Positions 8,153-18,109 are shown, counted from the first letter of the stretch. The stretch: DNA of 64,000 nucleotides from Rodentibacter caecimuris (GCF_024622045.1 NZ_JANKBP010000006.1), one strand, 5' to 3'. Notes: generated from the sequence alone by a model not told the origin. Program-made: numbers and translations.

Positions 8153-9586
8153 ATGCCTATCGTACTGATTTTTGATTGCGGTGCGACCAATTTACGTACT
8201 ATTGCGATGAGTGATAAAGGCGAAATTTTGGCATCCCATCATATTGCGAACAATACCCAACCTGATCTCAAATTCGCTGATTATCATATTTGGGATTTTG
8301 AAGAAATTTGGCAAAAGTTATCCGATTGTGCTGATCACACGATTAATCAATTAAAACAACAACATATTGATCTAAACGATATTGTTGGCATTTCCGTTAC
8401 CACATTTGGTGTGGATGGCGCGCCATTTGATCATCACGGGCAACAGCTTTATCCGATTATTTCTTGGAAATGCCCACGTACGCTTCCAACGATGGAATCC
8501 TTACCAAGGTTGCTTGACATTGAAGATCTCTATCAACGCAATGGTATTGGGCAATACAGTTTTAATACCTTATTTAAATTGCTTTGGTTGAAAGAATATG
8601 AACCGGAGATTTTCCAAAAAATGGATAAGTTTGTGTTCATTTCTTCCATGATAACCCAACGTTTAACCGGCGAATGGACAACCGATCACAGCATGGCGGG
8701 CACCTCTATGATGACTAATCTTGCTAGCGGTGATTGGGACGAAGGCATTTTGCAGTTGCTTGGATTAACCCCAAATCATTTTCCACCCATGCGTCATGCC
8801 GGTGAAAAAGTGGGAGAACTCACCCACGCACTTGCTGCCCGTTGGGGGATAAATTGCATTCCGGTGATTGCTTGCGGACATGATACTCAATTTGCCGTAT
8901 TCGGTTCCGGAGCAGCATTAAATCAACCCGTGCTGAGTTCCGGTACGTGGGAAATTTTAATGGTGCGTACGCCATATGCAAAACCGCAATTTAATTTTAT
9001 TTCGCAAGGATTAACGACGGAATTTGACGTTCAACCGAATTGCTTTAATCCGGCGGTGCAATGGGTCGGCTCGGGCATTATGGAGTGGTTGGGTAAATTA
9101 TTGTTCGCCGATGTATATGGCACAGACCAATATTACGCCAAGATGATTCAAGAAGGTTATGAGGCAGGTGAAAACGACATCAAAAGTGCGGTCGATTTTC
9201 AAGGCGTTTTTAGCCAATCAGGTAAAGGCAACATTGCAGGACTTTCCATGTTTGCTACGCGTGGTGAAATCTATCGTGCCGCACTCCACTACATGGCAAA
9301 TCAACTCAAACAGGGATTGAACGTATTACAGCAAGTCAGTCATTTCAAAGCCGAAAGTTTGATCTGTGTCGGGGGCGGTTCTAAAAATCCACTTTGGAAC
9401 CAAATCCGTGCTGATGTTTTGGGTTTACCCATTGATGTGGTTGATGTTACGGAAAGCACAGTGCTAGGAGCAGCGATGTTTACCTTTGTGGGAGTTGGTA
9501 TTTACGATAGTCCGGAAGCAGCTCAAAAAGCCATGCAGCCACAACGCAAACGTATTTATCCTCAGTTTAATTTTGCAAACCAATAG
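8153..9586 (+). CDS. fucK: L-fuculokinase
   Basis: FGGY-family carbohydrate kinase that phosphorylates L-fuculose to L-fuculose-1-phosphate. The 477-residue protein opens with the phosphate-binding FDCGATNLRT and has the C-terminal ATP-site motif LICVGGGSKNPLWNQI. GGGAGGGC precedes the start. Rhamnulokinase is a related alternative, but the flanking fucI, fucU, fucA and fucP leave little doubt. The gene contains an internal uptake signal near 9183. Confidence 0.95.
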   Translation: MPIVLIFDCGATNLRTIAMSDKGEILASHHIANNTQPDLKFADYHIWDFEEIWQKLSDCADHTINQLKQQHIDLNDIVGISVTTFGVDGAPFDHHGQQLYPIISWKCPRTLPTMESLPRLLDIEDLYQRNGIGQYSFNTLFKLLWLKEYEPEIFQKMDKFVFISSMITQRLTGEWTTDHSMAGTSMMTNLASGDWDEGILQLLGLTPNHFPPMRHAGEKVGELTHALAARWGINCIPVIACGHDTQFAVFGSGAALNQPVLSSGTWEILMVRTPYAKPQFNFISQGLTTEFDVQPNCFNPAVQWVGSGIMEWLGKLLFADVYGTDQYYAKMIQEGYEAGENDIKSAVDFQGVFSQSGKGNIAGLSMFATRGEIYRAALHYMANQLKQGLNVLQQVSHFKAESLICVGGGSKNPLWNQIRADVLGLPIDVVDVTESTVLGAAMFTFVGVGIYDSPEAAQKAMQPQRKRIYPQFNFANQ

Positions 9587-9597
9587 GAGCAAATCTC

Positions 9598-10032
9598 ATG
9601 TTAAAAGGTATTCATCCGGCAATTTCCCCGGAATTACTCAAAATTCTAGCCGAAATGGGGCATGGCGATGAACTCGTGCTTGCTGATGCGCATTTTCCCG
9701 CCCATTCGCTTCATCATAATGTCGTGCGAGCCGATGGGATTTCAGTTGCCACCTTATTACAAGGAATCGCACCGTTATTTGAGTTTGATGCTTATGTTGA
9801 GTCACCGCTTGTCATGATGCAAGCGGTGCAAGGCGATATGCTCGATCCCGAAGTTGAAAAACGCTATCTCAATGCGATTCAAAGTGCGGTCGGTTTTGTG
9901 CCGAATCTCACCCGTATCGATCGCTTTGATTTCTATCAGCGTGCAAAACAAGCCTATGCCATCGTTATCACAGGAGAAACCGCCAAATACGGCAACATTA
10001 TTATCAAAAAAGGGGTTACACCCGTTTTATAA
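9598..10032 (+). CDS. fucU: L-fucose mutarotase
   Basis: Small RbsD/FucU-family enzyme that interconverts fucose anomers so that the isomerase receives its preferred form. The 144-residue product has the family start LKGIHPAISPELLKILAEMGHGD with its conserved His and the end AKYGNIIIKKG. It lies 11 bases after fucK with AGGAG before the start and 20 bases before fucA. Confidence 0.95.
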   Translation: MLKGIHPAISPELLKILAEMGHGDELVLADAHFPAHSLHHNVVRADGISVATLLQGIAPLFEFDAYVESPLVMMQAVQGDMLDPEVEKRYLNAIQSAVGFVPNLTRIDRFDFYQRAKQAYAIVITGETAKYGNIIIKKGVTPVL

Positions 10033-10052
10033 CAAGTTAGAGGTTACTAAAA

Positions 10053-10700
10053 ATGAATAGAAAAGCACTTTCACAAAAAATTATTGATACTTGCCTTGAA
10101 ATGACCCGATTAGGTTTGAATCAAGGAACTGCGGGAAATGTCAGTGTACGTTACAAAGAGGGTATGCTGATTACTCCCACCGGTATGCCATATCATTTAA
10201 TCACACCGGATGATATTGTTTATGTTGATAGTCACGGTAAACACGAAGAGGGAAAGCTACCTTCCAGCGAATGGCAATTTCATTTGGCTGTCTATCAAGC
10301 ACGCACTGAAGCCAATGCGGTCGTCCATAATCATTCTCTTCATTGTGCCGGTTTATCCATTCTCGAAAAACCGATTCCGGCTATTCATTATATGGTGGCA
10401 GTAGGGGGAACTGACCACATTCCTTGTGTTCCTTATGCAACATTTGGTACGCAAGAACTTGCCTCTTACGTATCGGCGGGTATCAAAAAAAGTAAGGCAA
10501 TTTTGTTGGCTCACCATGGTTTAATTGCTTGTGCTGAGAATCTTGATAAAGCGTTGTGGTTGGCGCAAGAAGTAGAGGTATTGGCTTCTTGGTATTTGAA
10601 ATTACTTGCCACCGGGTTGGAGATTCCGCTTTTGAGCCGTGAGCAAATGCAGGTGGTATTAGGAAAATTCCATACGTATGGATTACGCATTGAAGAATAG
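10053..10700 (+). CDS. fucA: L-fuculose-1-phosphate aldolase
   Basis: Class II zinc aldolase that splits L-fuculose-1-phosphate into dihydroxyacetone phosphate and L-lactaldehyde. The 215-residue length equals the E. coli enzyme, and the catalytic residues fall at the same numbers: Glu73 in SSEW, zinc ligands His92 and His94 in VVHNHSLH, and His155 in LLAHHGLIA. No lactaldehyde reductase gene (fucO) is present in this cluster, so lactaldehyde must be handled elsewhere. Confidence 0.96.
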   Translation: MNRKALSQKIIDTCLEMTRLGLNQGTAGNVSVRYKEGMLITPTGMPYHLITPDDIVYVDSHGKHEEGKLPSSEWQFHLAVYQARTEANAVVHNHSLHCAGLSILEKPIPAIHYMVAVGGTDHIPCVPYATFGTQELASYVSAGIKKSKAILLAHHGLIACAENLDKALWLAQEVEVLASWYLKLLATGLEIPLLSREQMQVVLGKFHTYGLRIEE

Positions 10701-10743
10701 CAATTCTTTACTCCTCTCTACTAATTAATATAAGGAAGGTATT

Positions 10744-12033
10744 ATGAGTGCCAAAGTATTAGAAAAGAAATTTGTTGTCCCATTTATTTTAATTACCAGC
10801 TTATTTGCATTATGGGGATTTGCAAATGATATTACCAATCCCATGGTGGCGGTATTTCAAACCGTGATGGAAATTCCGGCTTCAGAAGCGGCTTTGGTGC
10901 AATTTGCATTTTATGGCGGTTACGGCACAATGGCGATTCCTGCTGCGATATTCGCCAGTCGTTATAGCTACAAATCAGGAATTATGTTAGGGCTTATTCT
11001 CTATGCTATCGGTGCTTTTTTATTTTGGCCGGCGGCAAAATATGAAGTGTTTAATTTTTTCTTGATCTCGCTTTATATTTTAACCTTTGGTCTGGCTTTC
11101 TTAGAAACGACGGCAAACCCTTATATTCTCGCGATGGGCGATCCGCAAACGGCGACTCGTCGCTTGAATTTAGCTCAATCTTTTAACCCGTTAGGTTCAA
11201 TTACAGGTATGTTTGTGGCTTCTCAACTGGTGCTAACAAATCTTGAGTCCGATAAACGCGATGCGGCGGGTAGTTTGATTTTCCATACTTTATCTGAAGC
11301 AGAAAAAATGAGTATTCGTACACATGATTTGGCTGAAATTCGTGACCCCTATATTGTATTAGGTTTTGTGGTGATTGCAGTACTCGTGATTATAAGCCTC
11401 TATAAAATGCCGAAAGTAAGAGTTGAAGAGGGCGATTGTCATATTACCTTTAAAGAGGCGGTTAGTCGCCTGATACAAAAAGCAAAATATCGCGAGGGCG
11501 TTATTGCGCAAGTCTTTTATGTCGGTGTGCAAATTATGTGTTGGACATTTATTGTTCAATATGCGGAACGTTTAGGCTTTACTAAGGCGGAAGGGCAAAA
11601 TTTCAATATTATTGCGATGGGTATTTTTATTGCCAGCCGTTTCATTAGTACCAGTTTAATGAAATATCTCAAAGCCGAATTTATGTTAATGCTCTTTGCT
11701 ATCGGGGGGGGCTTTAGCATTCTCGGGGTGATTTTTATTGATGGTATCGGGGGATTGTATTGCTTAATTTTAACTTCCGGGTTTATGTCACTGATGTTCC
11801 CGACTATTTATGGTATTGCGCTTAATGGTTTAAAAGAAGAATCGACAATCGGTGCCGCAGGCTTAGTGATGGCGATTGTAGGCGGTGCATTGATGCCGCC
11901 ACTGCAAGGTATGATTATTGACCAAGGTGAAGTCATGGGGCTACCAGCGGTGAACTTCTCCTTTATTCTACCGCTTGTCTGCTTTGTCGTCATTGCTATC
12001 TACGGATTTAGATCTTGGAAAATTCTTAGCTAA
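10744..12033 (+). CDS. fucP: L-fucose:H+ symporter
   Basis: Major facilitator permease with about 12 membrane segments in 429 residues. Family marks are the N-terminal ALWGFANDITNPMV segment with the membrane Asp of FucP, LETTANPYILAMG and RLNLAQSFNPLGS. It brings fucose in with protons and ends the fuc operon. A clear AAGGAAGG ribosome site lies before the ATG. Confidence 0.95.
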   Translation: MSAKVLEKKFVVPFILITSLFALWGFANDITNPMVAVFQTVMEIPASEAALVQFAFYGGYGTMAIPAAIFASRYSYKSGIMLGLILYAIGAFLFWPAAKYEVFNFFLISLYILTFGLAFLETTANPYILAMGDPQTATRRLNLAQSFNPLGSITGMFVASQLVLTNLESDKRDAAGSLIFHTLSEAEKMSIRTHDLAEIRDPYIVLGFVVIAVLVIISLYKMPKVRVEEGDCHITFKEAVSRLIQKAKYREGVIAQVFYVGVQIMCWTFIVQYAERLGFTKAEGQNFNIIAMGIFIASRFISTSLMKYLKAEFMLMLFAIGGGFSILGVIFIDGIGGLYCLILTSGFMSLMFPTIYGIALNGLKEESTIGAAGLVMAIVGGALMPPLQGMIIDQGEVMGLPAVNFSFILPLVCFVVIAIYGFRSWKILS

Positions 12034-12043
12034 TCGTAAATTT

Positions 12044-12071
12044 GACCGCACTTAAAGTGCGGTCATTTTTT
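12044..12071 (+). terminator. Terminator after fucP built from paired uptake signals
   Basis: A perfect 21-bp palindrome, two ten-base uptake-signal arms around a single A, followed by a run of T residues. It closes the fuc operon. Confidence 0.85.
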
Positions 12072-12078
12072 TATCAGT

Positions 12079-12219
12079 TTATTGATAATCCTGACGTTTA
12101 ATTCCCGTATCCCCGTTGAGTTGGATCAATAAATCGGGTAAACTATCGTCCCGTCTTTGATAGCTAATCTTCTTCAATTTCCGACCGCACTTTTGTGAAA
12201 TGTCTAGCAAGATGATTAG
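12079..12219 (-). pseudogene. Possible remnant of a protein's C-terminal end
   Basis: A 46-codon open frame without start codon lies in the fucP-pyrG gap on the minus strand. It reads in part RRDDSLPDLLIQLNGDTG and ends at a TAA at 12079-12081. Its composition looks protein-like, and the LPDLLIQL piece is reminiscent of pseudopilin C-termini, but this is only an impression. An uptake signal interrupts it. Confidence 0.25.
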
Positions 12220-12258
12220 CTATAATCATTTATATCCCAATAAAGAATTAGGTTCCCT

Positions 12259-13893
12259 ATGGCTACAAATTATATTTTCGTCACCGGCGGTGTTGTATCA
12301 TCGTTAGGTAAAGGCATTGCGGCGGCATCATTGGCGGCAATTTTAGAAGCGCGTGGTTTAAACGTTACGATTATGAAACTTGATCCCTATATTAATGTGG
12401 ATCCGGGAACGATGAGCCCTACTCAGCATGGTGAAGTCTTTGTGACACAAGACGGCGCGGAGACCGATTTGGATTTAGGTCATTATGAGCGTTTTATCCG
12501 CACGAAAATGACAAAACGCAATAATTTCACTACCGGTAAAATTTATTCGGAAGTGTTGCGTAAAGAACGCCGTGGTGATTATCTCGGTGCGACCATTCAA
12601 GTGATTCCGCATATTACCAATGAAATTAAAGATCGCGTAATTGCCGGTGCGCAAGGTTATGATGTGGTTATCGTGGAAGTGGGCGGAACAGTAGGTGATA
12701 TTGAATCCCTCCCATTTTTGGAGGCGTTACGCCAACTTGCCGTACAAGTGGGGCGCGAGCATACGTTGTTTATGCATTTAACCCTTGTCCCTTATATCCC
12801 GACAGCCGGTGAAGTAAAAACCAAACCGACCCAGCATTCGGTGAAAGAATTATTGTCTATCGGGATTCAGCCGGATGTATTAATTTGTCGCTCCGATCGT
12901 ATGATCCCGCCAAATGAACGGGCGAAAATTGCGCTATTTTGTAATGTACCGGAACGTGCGGTAATTTCGTTAAAAGATGTTAATTCGATCTATCAAATTC
13001 CTGCGTTATTGAAATCGCAAGGTTTGGATAGTTTTGTCTGTGATCGTTTCCGTTTAAATTGTCCGGAAGCGGATCTTTCCGAATGGGAACAAGTACTTTA
13101 TAAACAAGCTAATCCGGTAGGTGAAGTGACGATTGGTATGGTGGGTAAATATACGGAATTGCCGGATGCTTATAAATCGGTGAATGAAGCCTTAAAACAC
13201 GCGGGCTTGACCAATCGTTTATCGGTGAACATTAAATACATTGATTCGCAAGATGTGGAAACTAAAGGCGTAGAAATACTGAAAGGTATTGATGGGATTT
13301 TGGTTCCGGGCGGATTTGGTTACCGTGGTGTAGAGGGGAAAATTCGCACGGCGCAATACGCACGTGAGAACAACATTCCTTACCTCGGTATTTGTTTAGG
13401 GATGCAAATTGCACTGATTGAATACGCACGTAATGTAGCGGGGTTAACCAAGGCTAATTCTTCAGAATTCGATCGTGATTGTGAGCAGCCGGTAGTGGCA
13501 TTAATCACCGAATGGCAAGATGCCGAGGGCAATACGGAAGTGCGTACCGACAAATCCGATCTTGGCGGTACAATGCGTTTGGGGGCGCAGCAATGTCATT
13601 TGGTAGAGGGCAGCCGAGCTCGTGAATTATACGCTGCCGAAACGATTGAAGAACGTCATCGTCATCGTTATGAAGTGAATAACGTATTACTTCCGCAAAT
13701 TGAAAAAGCCGGATTAAAAGTGACGGGTTTATCTGCAGACAAAAAATTAGTGGAAATCATTGAAGTGCCAAATCACCCTTGGTTTGTTGCCTGTCAATTC
13801 CATCCGGAATTTACTTCCACACCACGTGATGGTCATCCGTTATTTGCCGGTTTTGTGAAAGCAGCCTACGAAAATCATAAAAAATCAGCCTAA
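12259..13893 (+). CDS. pyrG: CTP synthase
   Basis: Aminates UTP to CTP with glutamine as nitrogen donor. The 544-residue protein has the N-terminal synthetase domain with GGVVSSLGKGI and HYERF, then a class I glutamine amidotransferase domain from about 290 with the nucleophile Cys in GICLGMQIALIE and the His/Glu pair in FHPEFTSTP. Stand-alone here, followed by an uptake-signal terminator. Confidence 0.98.
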   Translation: MATNYIFVTGGVVSSLGKGIAAASLAAILEARGLNVTIMKLDPYINVDPGTMSPTQHGEVFVTQDGAETDLDLGHYERFIRTKMTKRNNFTTGKIYSEVLRKERRGDYLGATIQVIPHITNEIKDRVIAGAQGYDVVIVEVGGTVGDIESLPFLEALRQLAVQVGREHTLFMHLTLVPYIPTAGEVKTKPTQHSVKELLSIGIQPDVLICRSDRMIPPNERAKIALFCNVPERAVISLKDVNSIYQIPALLKSQGLDSFVCDRFRLNCPEADLSEWEQVLYKQANPVGEVTIGMVGKYTELPDAYKSVNEALKHAGLTNRLSVNIKYIDSQDVETKGVEILKGIDGILVPGGFGYRGVEGKIRTAQYARENNIPYLGICLGMQIALIEYARNVAGLTKANSSEFDRDCEQPVVALITEWQDAEGNTEVRTDKSDLGGTMRLGAQQCHLVEGSRARELYAAETIEERHRHRYEVNNVLLPQIEKAGLKVTGLSADKKLVEIIEVPNHPWFVACQFHPEFTSTPRDGHPLFAGFVKAAYENHKKSA

Positions 13894-13905
13894 TTTTTGA
13901 ATATA

Positions 13906-13950
13906 AAAAGTGCGGTTAAAAATCTTGATGAATTTTAACCGCACTTTTTT
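13906..13950 (+). terminator. Terminator after pyrG built from paired uptake signals
   Basis: AAAAGTGCGGTTAAAA and TTTTAACCGCACTTTT pair around a loop of about 12 bases, with a final T-run. Confidence 0.85.
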
Positions 13951-14153
13951 GTTTTATTAAGCATTGGAAGTGCGCTGGGCTAGTAAAGTGATTTGTCAAA
14001 AAGCTGCCAAAATTTATTCATATAATTAAGACTATTATTTCTTTTTAGTAAATTATATTTTAACTGATTGGTTGTTTATTTAATTTTTTGAAATTATATA
14101 ATGCGCTCCATCAACAGAACAATTGGTTCTAACAAGAAATGAAGGAGTTTTAT

Positions 14154-15035
14154 ATGAAAAAAGTAGCAAACGTTTTTACTGCACCGGAAAAACACTGGGT
14201 AGGTAATGGTTTCCATGTTGCGTCAATGTTTAGTTACAACGATAAAGATAAAAATCTTGATCCGTTTCTTTTAATGGATTACAACCCGCCAAAATACTTC
14301 CAAGGCGGTCGTCGTGATAATTCTGAATTTGATTTACGCGGTGTAGAAGAACATCCTCACCGTGGTTTTGAAACAGTAACGATTGCTTATCAGGGCGAAG
14401 TTTCTCATCGTGATTCTCACGGTGGCGGCGGTACAATCGGTACGGGCGACGTTCAATGGATGACAGCGGGTTCCGGTGTGATGCACGAAGAAATGCACTC
14501 AGAAAAATTTGCTAAAGAGGGCGGATTATTCGAAATGGTGCAACTTTGGGTAAATTTACCGGCAAAAGATAAAATGACCGAACCGAAATATCAAGCGATT
14601 AAATCGGCGGATATTCCGGTAGTAAAATTGCCTAACGATGCCGGTCAAGTCCGAGTGATTGCCGGTGAATTGTTAGGAGCAACAGGGTCTGCCAGTACTT
14701 TTAGCCCGATTAATATGTGGGATACGACCATGAATGCAAATGCGACACATACTTTTAGTGTGCCGGAAAGCCATAATGTCGTCATCCTTGTATTAGAGGG
14801 AACGATCCAAGTCGGCGGAGAGGCGATTGCACGGCGTGGAGAGTTAGTCACTTTTGAGCGTGGCGGTGCGGATGTACTCATTGAATCTAACAATGAAGCG
14901 AAATTGTTAATTCTTACCGGTGAACCGCTTAATGAACCGATTGTCGGTTACGGCCCGTTCGTGATGAATACCCGCGAGCAAATTGTTGAGGCTTTTAACG
15001 ATGTGCAAAGCGGTAAATTCGGTCGTTTAAACTAA
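14154..15035 (+). CDS. Pirin-family cupin protein
   Basis: Bicupin of the pirin family, 293 residues from MKKVANVF. This start is chosen because AAGGAG lies seven bases upstream; an in-frame ATG exists at 14139. The metal-binding cupin segment has HPHRGFETVTIAYQG, HRDSHGGGG and GVMHEEMHSE, giving the usual three His and one Glu. Some pirins have quercetin 2,3-dioxygenase activity, but the physiological role in this organism is unknown. It stands alone, and the 100 bases upstream are very AT-rich. Confidence 0.85.
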   Translation: MKKVANVFTAPEKHWVGNGFHVASMFSYNDKDKNLDPFLLMDYNPPKYFQGGRRDNSEFDLRGVEEHPHRGFETVTIAYQGEVSHRDSHGGGGTIGTGDVQWMTAGSGVMHEEMHSEKFAKEGGLFEMVQLWVNLPAKDKMTEPKYQAIKSADIPVVKLPNDAGQVRVIAGELLGATGSASTFSPINMWDTTMNANATHTFSVPESHNVVILVLEGTIQVGGEAIARRGELVTFERGGADVLIESNNEAKLLILTGEPLNEPIVGYGPFVMNTREQIVEAFNDVQSGKFGRLN

Positions 15036-15204
15036 AAAATGCTTTAGGTATGACTCAATCTAGGGGTAAATTCTATTAGTTAAGGATTTACCCCTTAATT
15101 TTTCCCGAATGTTTGACAAATTTTATCGTGAATTAAAGCTAACCTTGTCGGTTTGGAAATTGCTACAATAATTAAAAAAGTGCGGTCATTTTGGAGAAGA
15201 TTTT

Positions 15205-16005
15205 ATGCGCGACATTCAATCAACGGACTTAGGCTATTGGCTCCTCACACAGGGTTCCAATTTACATTTAATACAGGGCAAATTACCTTACGGAACGGCT
15301 GCCTCATTTGGCTTGGAAAATTTAAAAGGTATGTTAATTGGCGAATGGGAAGAGCAGCCCCTATGGCTTATTGAAGAACAGCAAGATGATCAACGCGCCT
15401 ATTTTAGTTTACGGGATTTGCTTTTTCTTCCCGAAGAAAAGTTTTATTTATTAAATCGTGGTGTGGAAATTAATCATTTTTTGAAAACCCACCAATTTTG
15501 TGGTCGGTGCGGTCATTCCAATAGCCAAACGGAAGATGAACTTGCTATGCAGTGTACACAGTGCGGTTATCGTACTTATCCCGTCATTTGCCCTTCCATT
15601 ATTGTTGCCGTACGCCGTGACACGCATATTTTACTCGCCAATCATAAACGCCATTATCAGCCCGGTGGAGGAATGTACACAACGCTTGCCGGTTTTGTCG
15701 AAGTAGGGGAAACGTTTGAACAAACGGTTCAACGCGAAGTTTTTGAAGAAACCGGTATTCGAATTAAAAATATTCGTTATTTCGGTAGCCAGCCTTGGGC
15801 ATTTCCGAATTCACAAATGGTAGGATTTTTGGCTGACTATGAAAGTGGTGAAATTGCTTTACAAGAAACGGAAATTCATGATGCACAATGGTTTTCTTAT
15901 CATCAACCCTTGCCAGAATTGCCGCCAACAGGTACTATCGCACGTAAATTGATTGATGCTACGCTTCAACTTTGCAAAGCATCTGATAACAGAAAGGAAA
16001 CCTAA
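15205..16005 (+). CDS. nudC: NADH pyrophosphatase (NAD-capped RNA hydrolase)
   Basis: Nudix hydrolase that cleaves NADH and removes NAD caps from RNA. The 266-residue protein contains a zinc ribbon (CGRCGH and CTQCG, about 98-121), a Nudix box GFVEVGETFEQTVQREVFEE and the SQPWAFPNSQM motif that marks NADH pyrophosphatases. It directly abuts hemE: the stop ends at 16005 and hemE starts at 16006, so the two are probably cotranscribed. Confidence 0.95.
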   Translation: MRDIQSTDLGYWLLTQGSNLHLIQGKLPYGTAASFGLENLKGMLIGEWEEQPLWLIEEQQDDQRAYFSLRDLLFLPEEKFYLLNRGVEINHFLKTHQFCGRCGHSNSQTEDELAMQCTQCGYRTYPVICPSIIVAVRRDTHILLANHKRHYQPGGGMYTTLAGFVEVGETFEQTVQREVFEETGIRIKNIRYFGSQPWAFPNSQMVGFLADYESGEIALQETEIHDAQWFSYHQPLPELPPTGTIARKLIDATLQLCKASDNRKET

Positions 16006-17070
16006 ATGTCAGCACTAAAAAATGATCGTTATTTAAAAGCCTTATTACGCCAACCTGTGGATTGTACGCCGGTTTGGATGATGCGTCAGGCAGGACGTTA
16101 TTTACCGGAATATAAAGCAACACGGGCGCAAGCAGGGGATTTTATGTCGCTTTGCCGCAATGCGGATTTGGCATGTGAGGTGACTTTACAGCCGCTCCGT
16201 CGTTATGCTCTAGATGCAGCAATTTTATTTTCCGATATTTTAACCATTCCGGATGCCATGGGGCTTGGTTTAAGTTTTGGTGTTGGCGAAGGCCCTAAAT
16301 TTGCCAGACCGATTGAAAGCAAAAGTGCGGTTGAAAATCTGCCGATTCCTGATCCGGAAAAGGAATTGCAATATGTGATGAATGCAGTACGCACTATTCG
16401 CCGTGAACTAAACGGCGAAGTCCCGCTTATCGGTTTTTCCGGTAGCCCGTGGACGCTTGCTACTTATATGGTGGAAGGCGGCAGCAGTAAAACTTTCAAT
16501 AAAATCAAAAAAATGATGTATGCAGAACCGCAAACATTGCATTTATTGTTAGATAAACTTGCAGATGCCGTGATCCTCTATCTTAACGGGCAAATTAAAG
16601 CCGGTGCGCAATCGGTGATGGTTTTTGATACTTGGGGCGGAGTATTGGGCCATCGTGAATATTTGGATTTTTCTCTTCAATATATGCATAAAATTGTTGA
16701 TGGTTTGATTCGTGAAAATGAGGGACGTGCTGTACCAGTAACGCTGTTTACCAAAGGCGGCGGATTATGGCTTGAAGCGATCGCGAATACCGGTTGTGAT
16801 GCTATCGGCTTAGACTGGACGGTCAATCTGGCTGAGGCAAAAGCACGTGTCGGACATAAAGTCGCTTTGCAAGGCAATATGGATCCAAGTGTACTTTACG
16901 CGCCGGCAGAACGAATTGAGCAAGAAGTGCGGTCAATTTTGGCAGATTTTGGAGAAGGCAGTGGCCATGTGTTTAATCTCGGGCACGGTATCCATCAAGA
17001 TGTGCCGGAAAATGCACCAAAAGTGTTTGTTGATGCGGTTCACGAATATTCTAAAATCTATCATAAATAA
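16006..17070 (+). CDS. hemE: Uroporphyrinogen decarboxylase
   Basis: Removes four carboxyl groups from uroporphyrinogen III in haem synthesis. The 354-residue protein starts with the family signature PVWMMRQAGRYLPEY and has GFSGSPWTLATYMVEGG and GHGIHQDVPE. Presence of hemE does not by itself show haem autonomy, since other hem genes are outside the window. AAAGGAAAC precedes the start. Confidence 0.97.
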   Translation: MSALKNDRYLKALLRQPVDCTPVWMMRQAGRYLPEYKATRAQAGDFMSLCRNADLACEVTLQPLRRYALDAAILFSDILTIPDAMGLGLSFGVGEGPKFARPIESKSAVENLPIPDPEKELQYVMNAVRTIRRELNGEVPLIGFSGSPWTLATYMVEGGSSKTFNKIKKMMYAEPQTLHLLLDKLADAVILYLNGQIKAGAQSVMVFDTWGGVLGHREYLDFSLQYMHKIVDGLIRENEGRAVPVTLFTKGGGLWLEAIANTGCDAIGLDWTVNLAEAKARVGHKVALQGNMDPSVLYAPAERIEQEVRSILADFGEGSGHVFNLGHGIHQDVPENAPKVFVDAVHEYSKIYHK

Positions 17071-17078
17071 AAAATAAG

Positions 17079-17669
17079 ATGCGAAATCCTATCCATAAAC
17101 GTCTGGAAAACCTTGAGAGCTGGCAGCATTTAACTTTTATGGCGGCATTATGCGAGCGTATGATGCCGAATTTTAAATTATTCTGCCAAATGAATAATCA
17201 GGAAACCGAAGGCAAAATCTACCAAAATATTCTCAACTTAGTGTGGGAATATTTAACGGTAAAAGATTGTAAAATTAATTTTGAGAATCAGTTGGAAAAA
17301 TTGGAAACCGTTATTCCCGATGTGAATAACTATGACAATTTTGGTGTTGTACCCGCACTTGATGCTTGTGAAGCCTTGGCAGAGATTTTGCATGCTATTA
17401 TTGCAGGAGAAACCTTAGAAAGAGCGGTTAAAATTAGCCACATTTCTTTGGGGACGGTGACGGCATTATTGGAAACGGAAAACGGCCGCCATTTTTCTGA
17501 AACTGAGCTCAAAGAAAATGGAGATATTCAAGCCGAATTGGATGTGCAGTGGCAAATTTATCGTTTGTTAAAAGAATGTGAAAAACGAGATGTTGCACTG
17601 ATTTTAGATCTAAAAAATGAGATTAGAACTGAAGGTATATCCAATATCGGTATAGAATTTAACCAATAA
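17079..17669 (+). CDS. yjaG: YjaG-family (DUF416) protein of unknown function
   Basis: A 196-residue soluble protein of the DUF416 family: LESWQHLTFMAALCERMMPN near the start and FNNYDNFGVVPALDAC-like text (here VNNYDNFGVVPALDACEAL) near 90 are family marks. Function is not known. It follows hemE by eight bases and precedes hupA, the same order as hemE-yjaG-hupA in gammaproteobacteria. Confidence 0.8.
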   Translation: MRNPIHKRLENLESWQHLTFMAALCERMMPNFKLFCQMNNQETEGKIYQNILNLVWEYLTVKDCKINFENQLEKLETVIPDVNNYDNFGVVPALDACEALAEILHAIIAGETLERAVKISHISLGTVTALLETENGRHFSETELKENGDIQAELDVQWQIYRLLKECEKRDVALILDLKNEIRTEGISNIGIEFNQ

Positions 17670-17685
17670 CGTGAGATTTATCACA
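17670..17685. promoter_or_regulatory. Candidate CRP site before hupA
   Basis: CGTGA-N6-TCACA differs from the CRP consensus at one half-site base. It starts right after the yjaG stop and about 130 bases before hupA, in line with known CRP control of HU genes in E. coli. Confidence 0.45.
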
Positions 17686-17816
17686 AATTTAAAAAATCTT
17701 ACTTTTATTTCATTGAAAGTTAGATTATGCTTTACGTAGCCGTTGTTGCCTGGGCTGAATGCTTGGTGGCGCGCTTTATTAAAGAAACAAATTAAATTTA
17801 ACGAAAGGTAAAGTCT

Positions 17817-18089
17817 ATGAACAAAACAGATTTAATTGATGCAATCGCAAGTGCTGCAGAGCTAAATAAAAAACAAGCTAAAGCAGCATTGGAAGCAACT
17901 TTAGAAGCAATCGCTGCAAGCCTTAAAAAAGGTGAGCCGGTACAATTGATTGGTTTCGGTACATTTAAAGTAAATCAACGTGCGGCACGTACAGGCCGTA
18001 ACCCACAAACCGGTGCGGAAATTAAAATTGCTGCATCTAAAGTGCCTGCATTTGTATCTGGCAAAGCATTAAAAGAAGCAATCAAATAA
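17817..18089 (+). CDS. hupA: DNA-binding protein HU
   Basis: Histone-like nucleoid protein of 90 residues that bends and compacts DNA. MNKTDLIDAIA, the GFGTFKVNQRAARTGRNPQTG arm and the VPAFVSGKALKEAIK end are typical of HU-alpha; IHF subunits differ in the arm. Good AAAGG ribosome site; ends in a strong terminator. Confidence 0.97.
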   Translation: MNKTDLIDAIASAAELNKKQAKAALEATLEAIAASLKKGEPVQLIGFGTFKVNQRAARTGRNPQTGAEIKIAASKVPAFVSGKALKEAIK

Positions 18090-18109
18090 TTCATTGCATA
18101 AATTATTAT

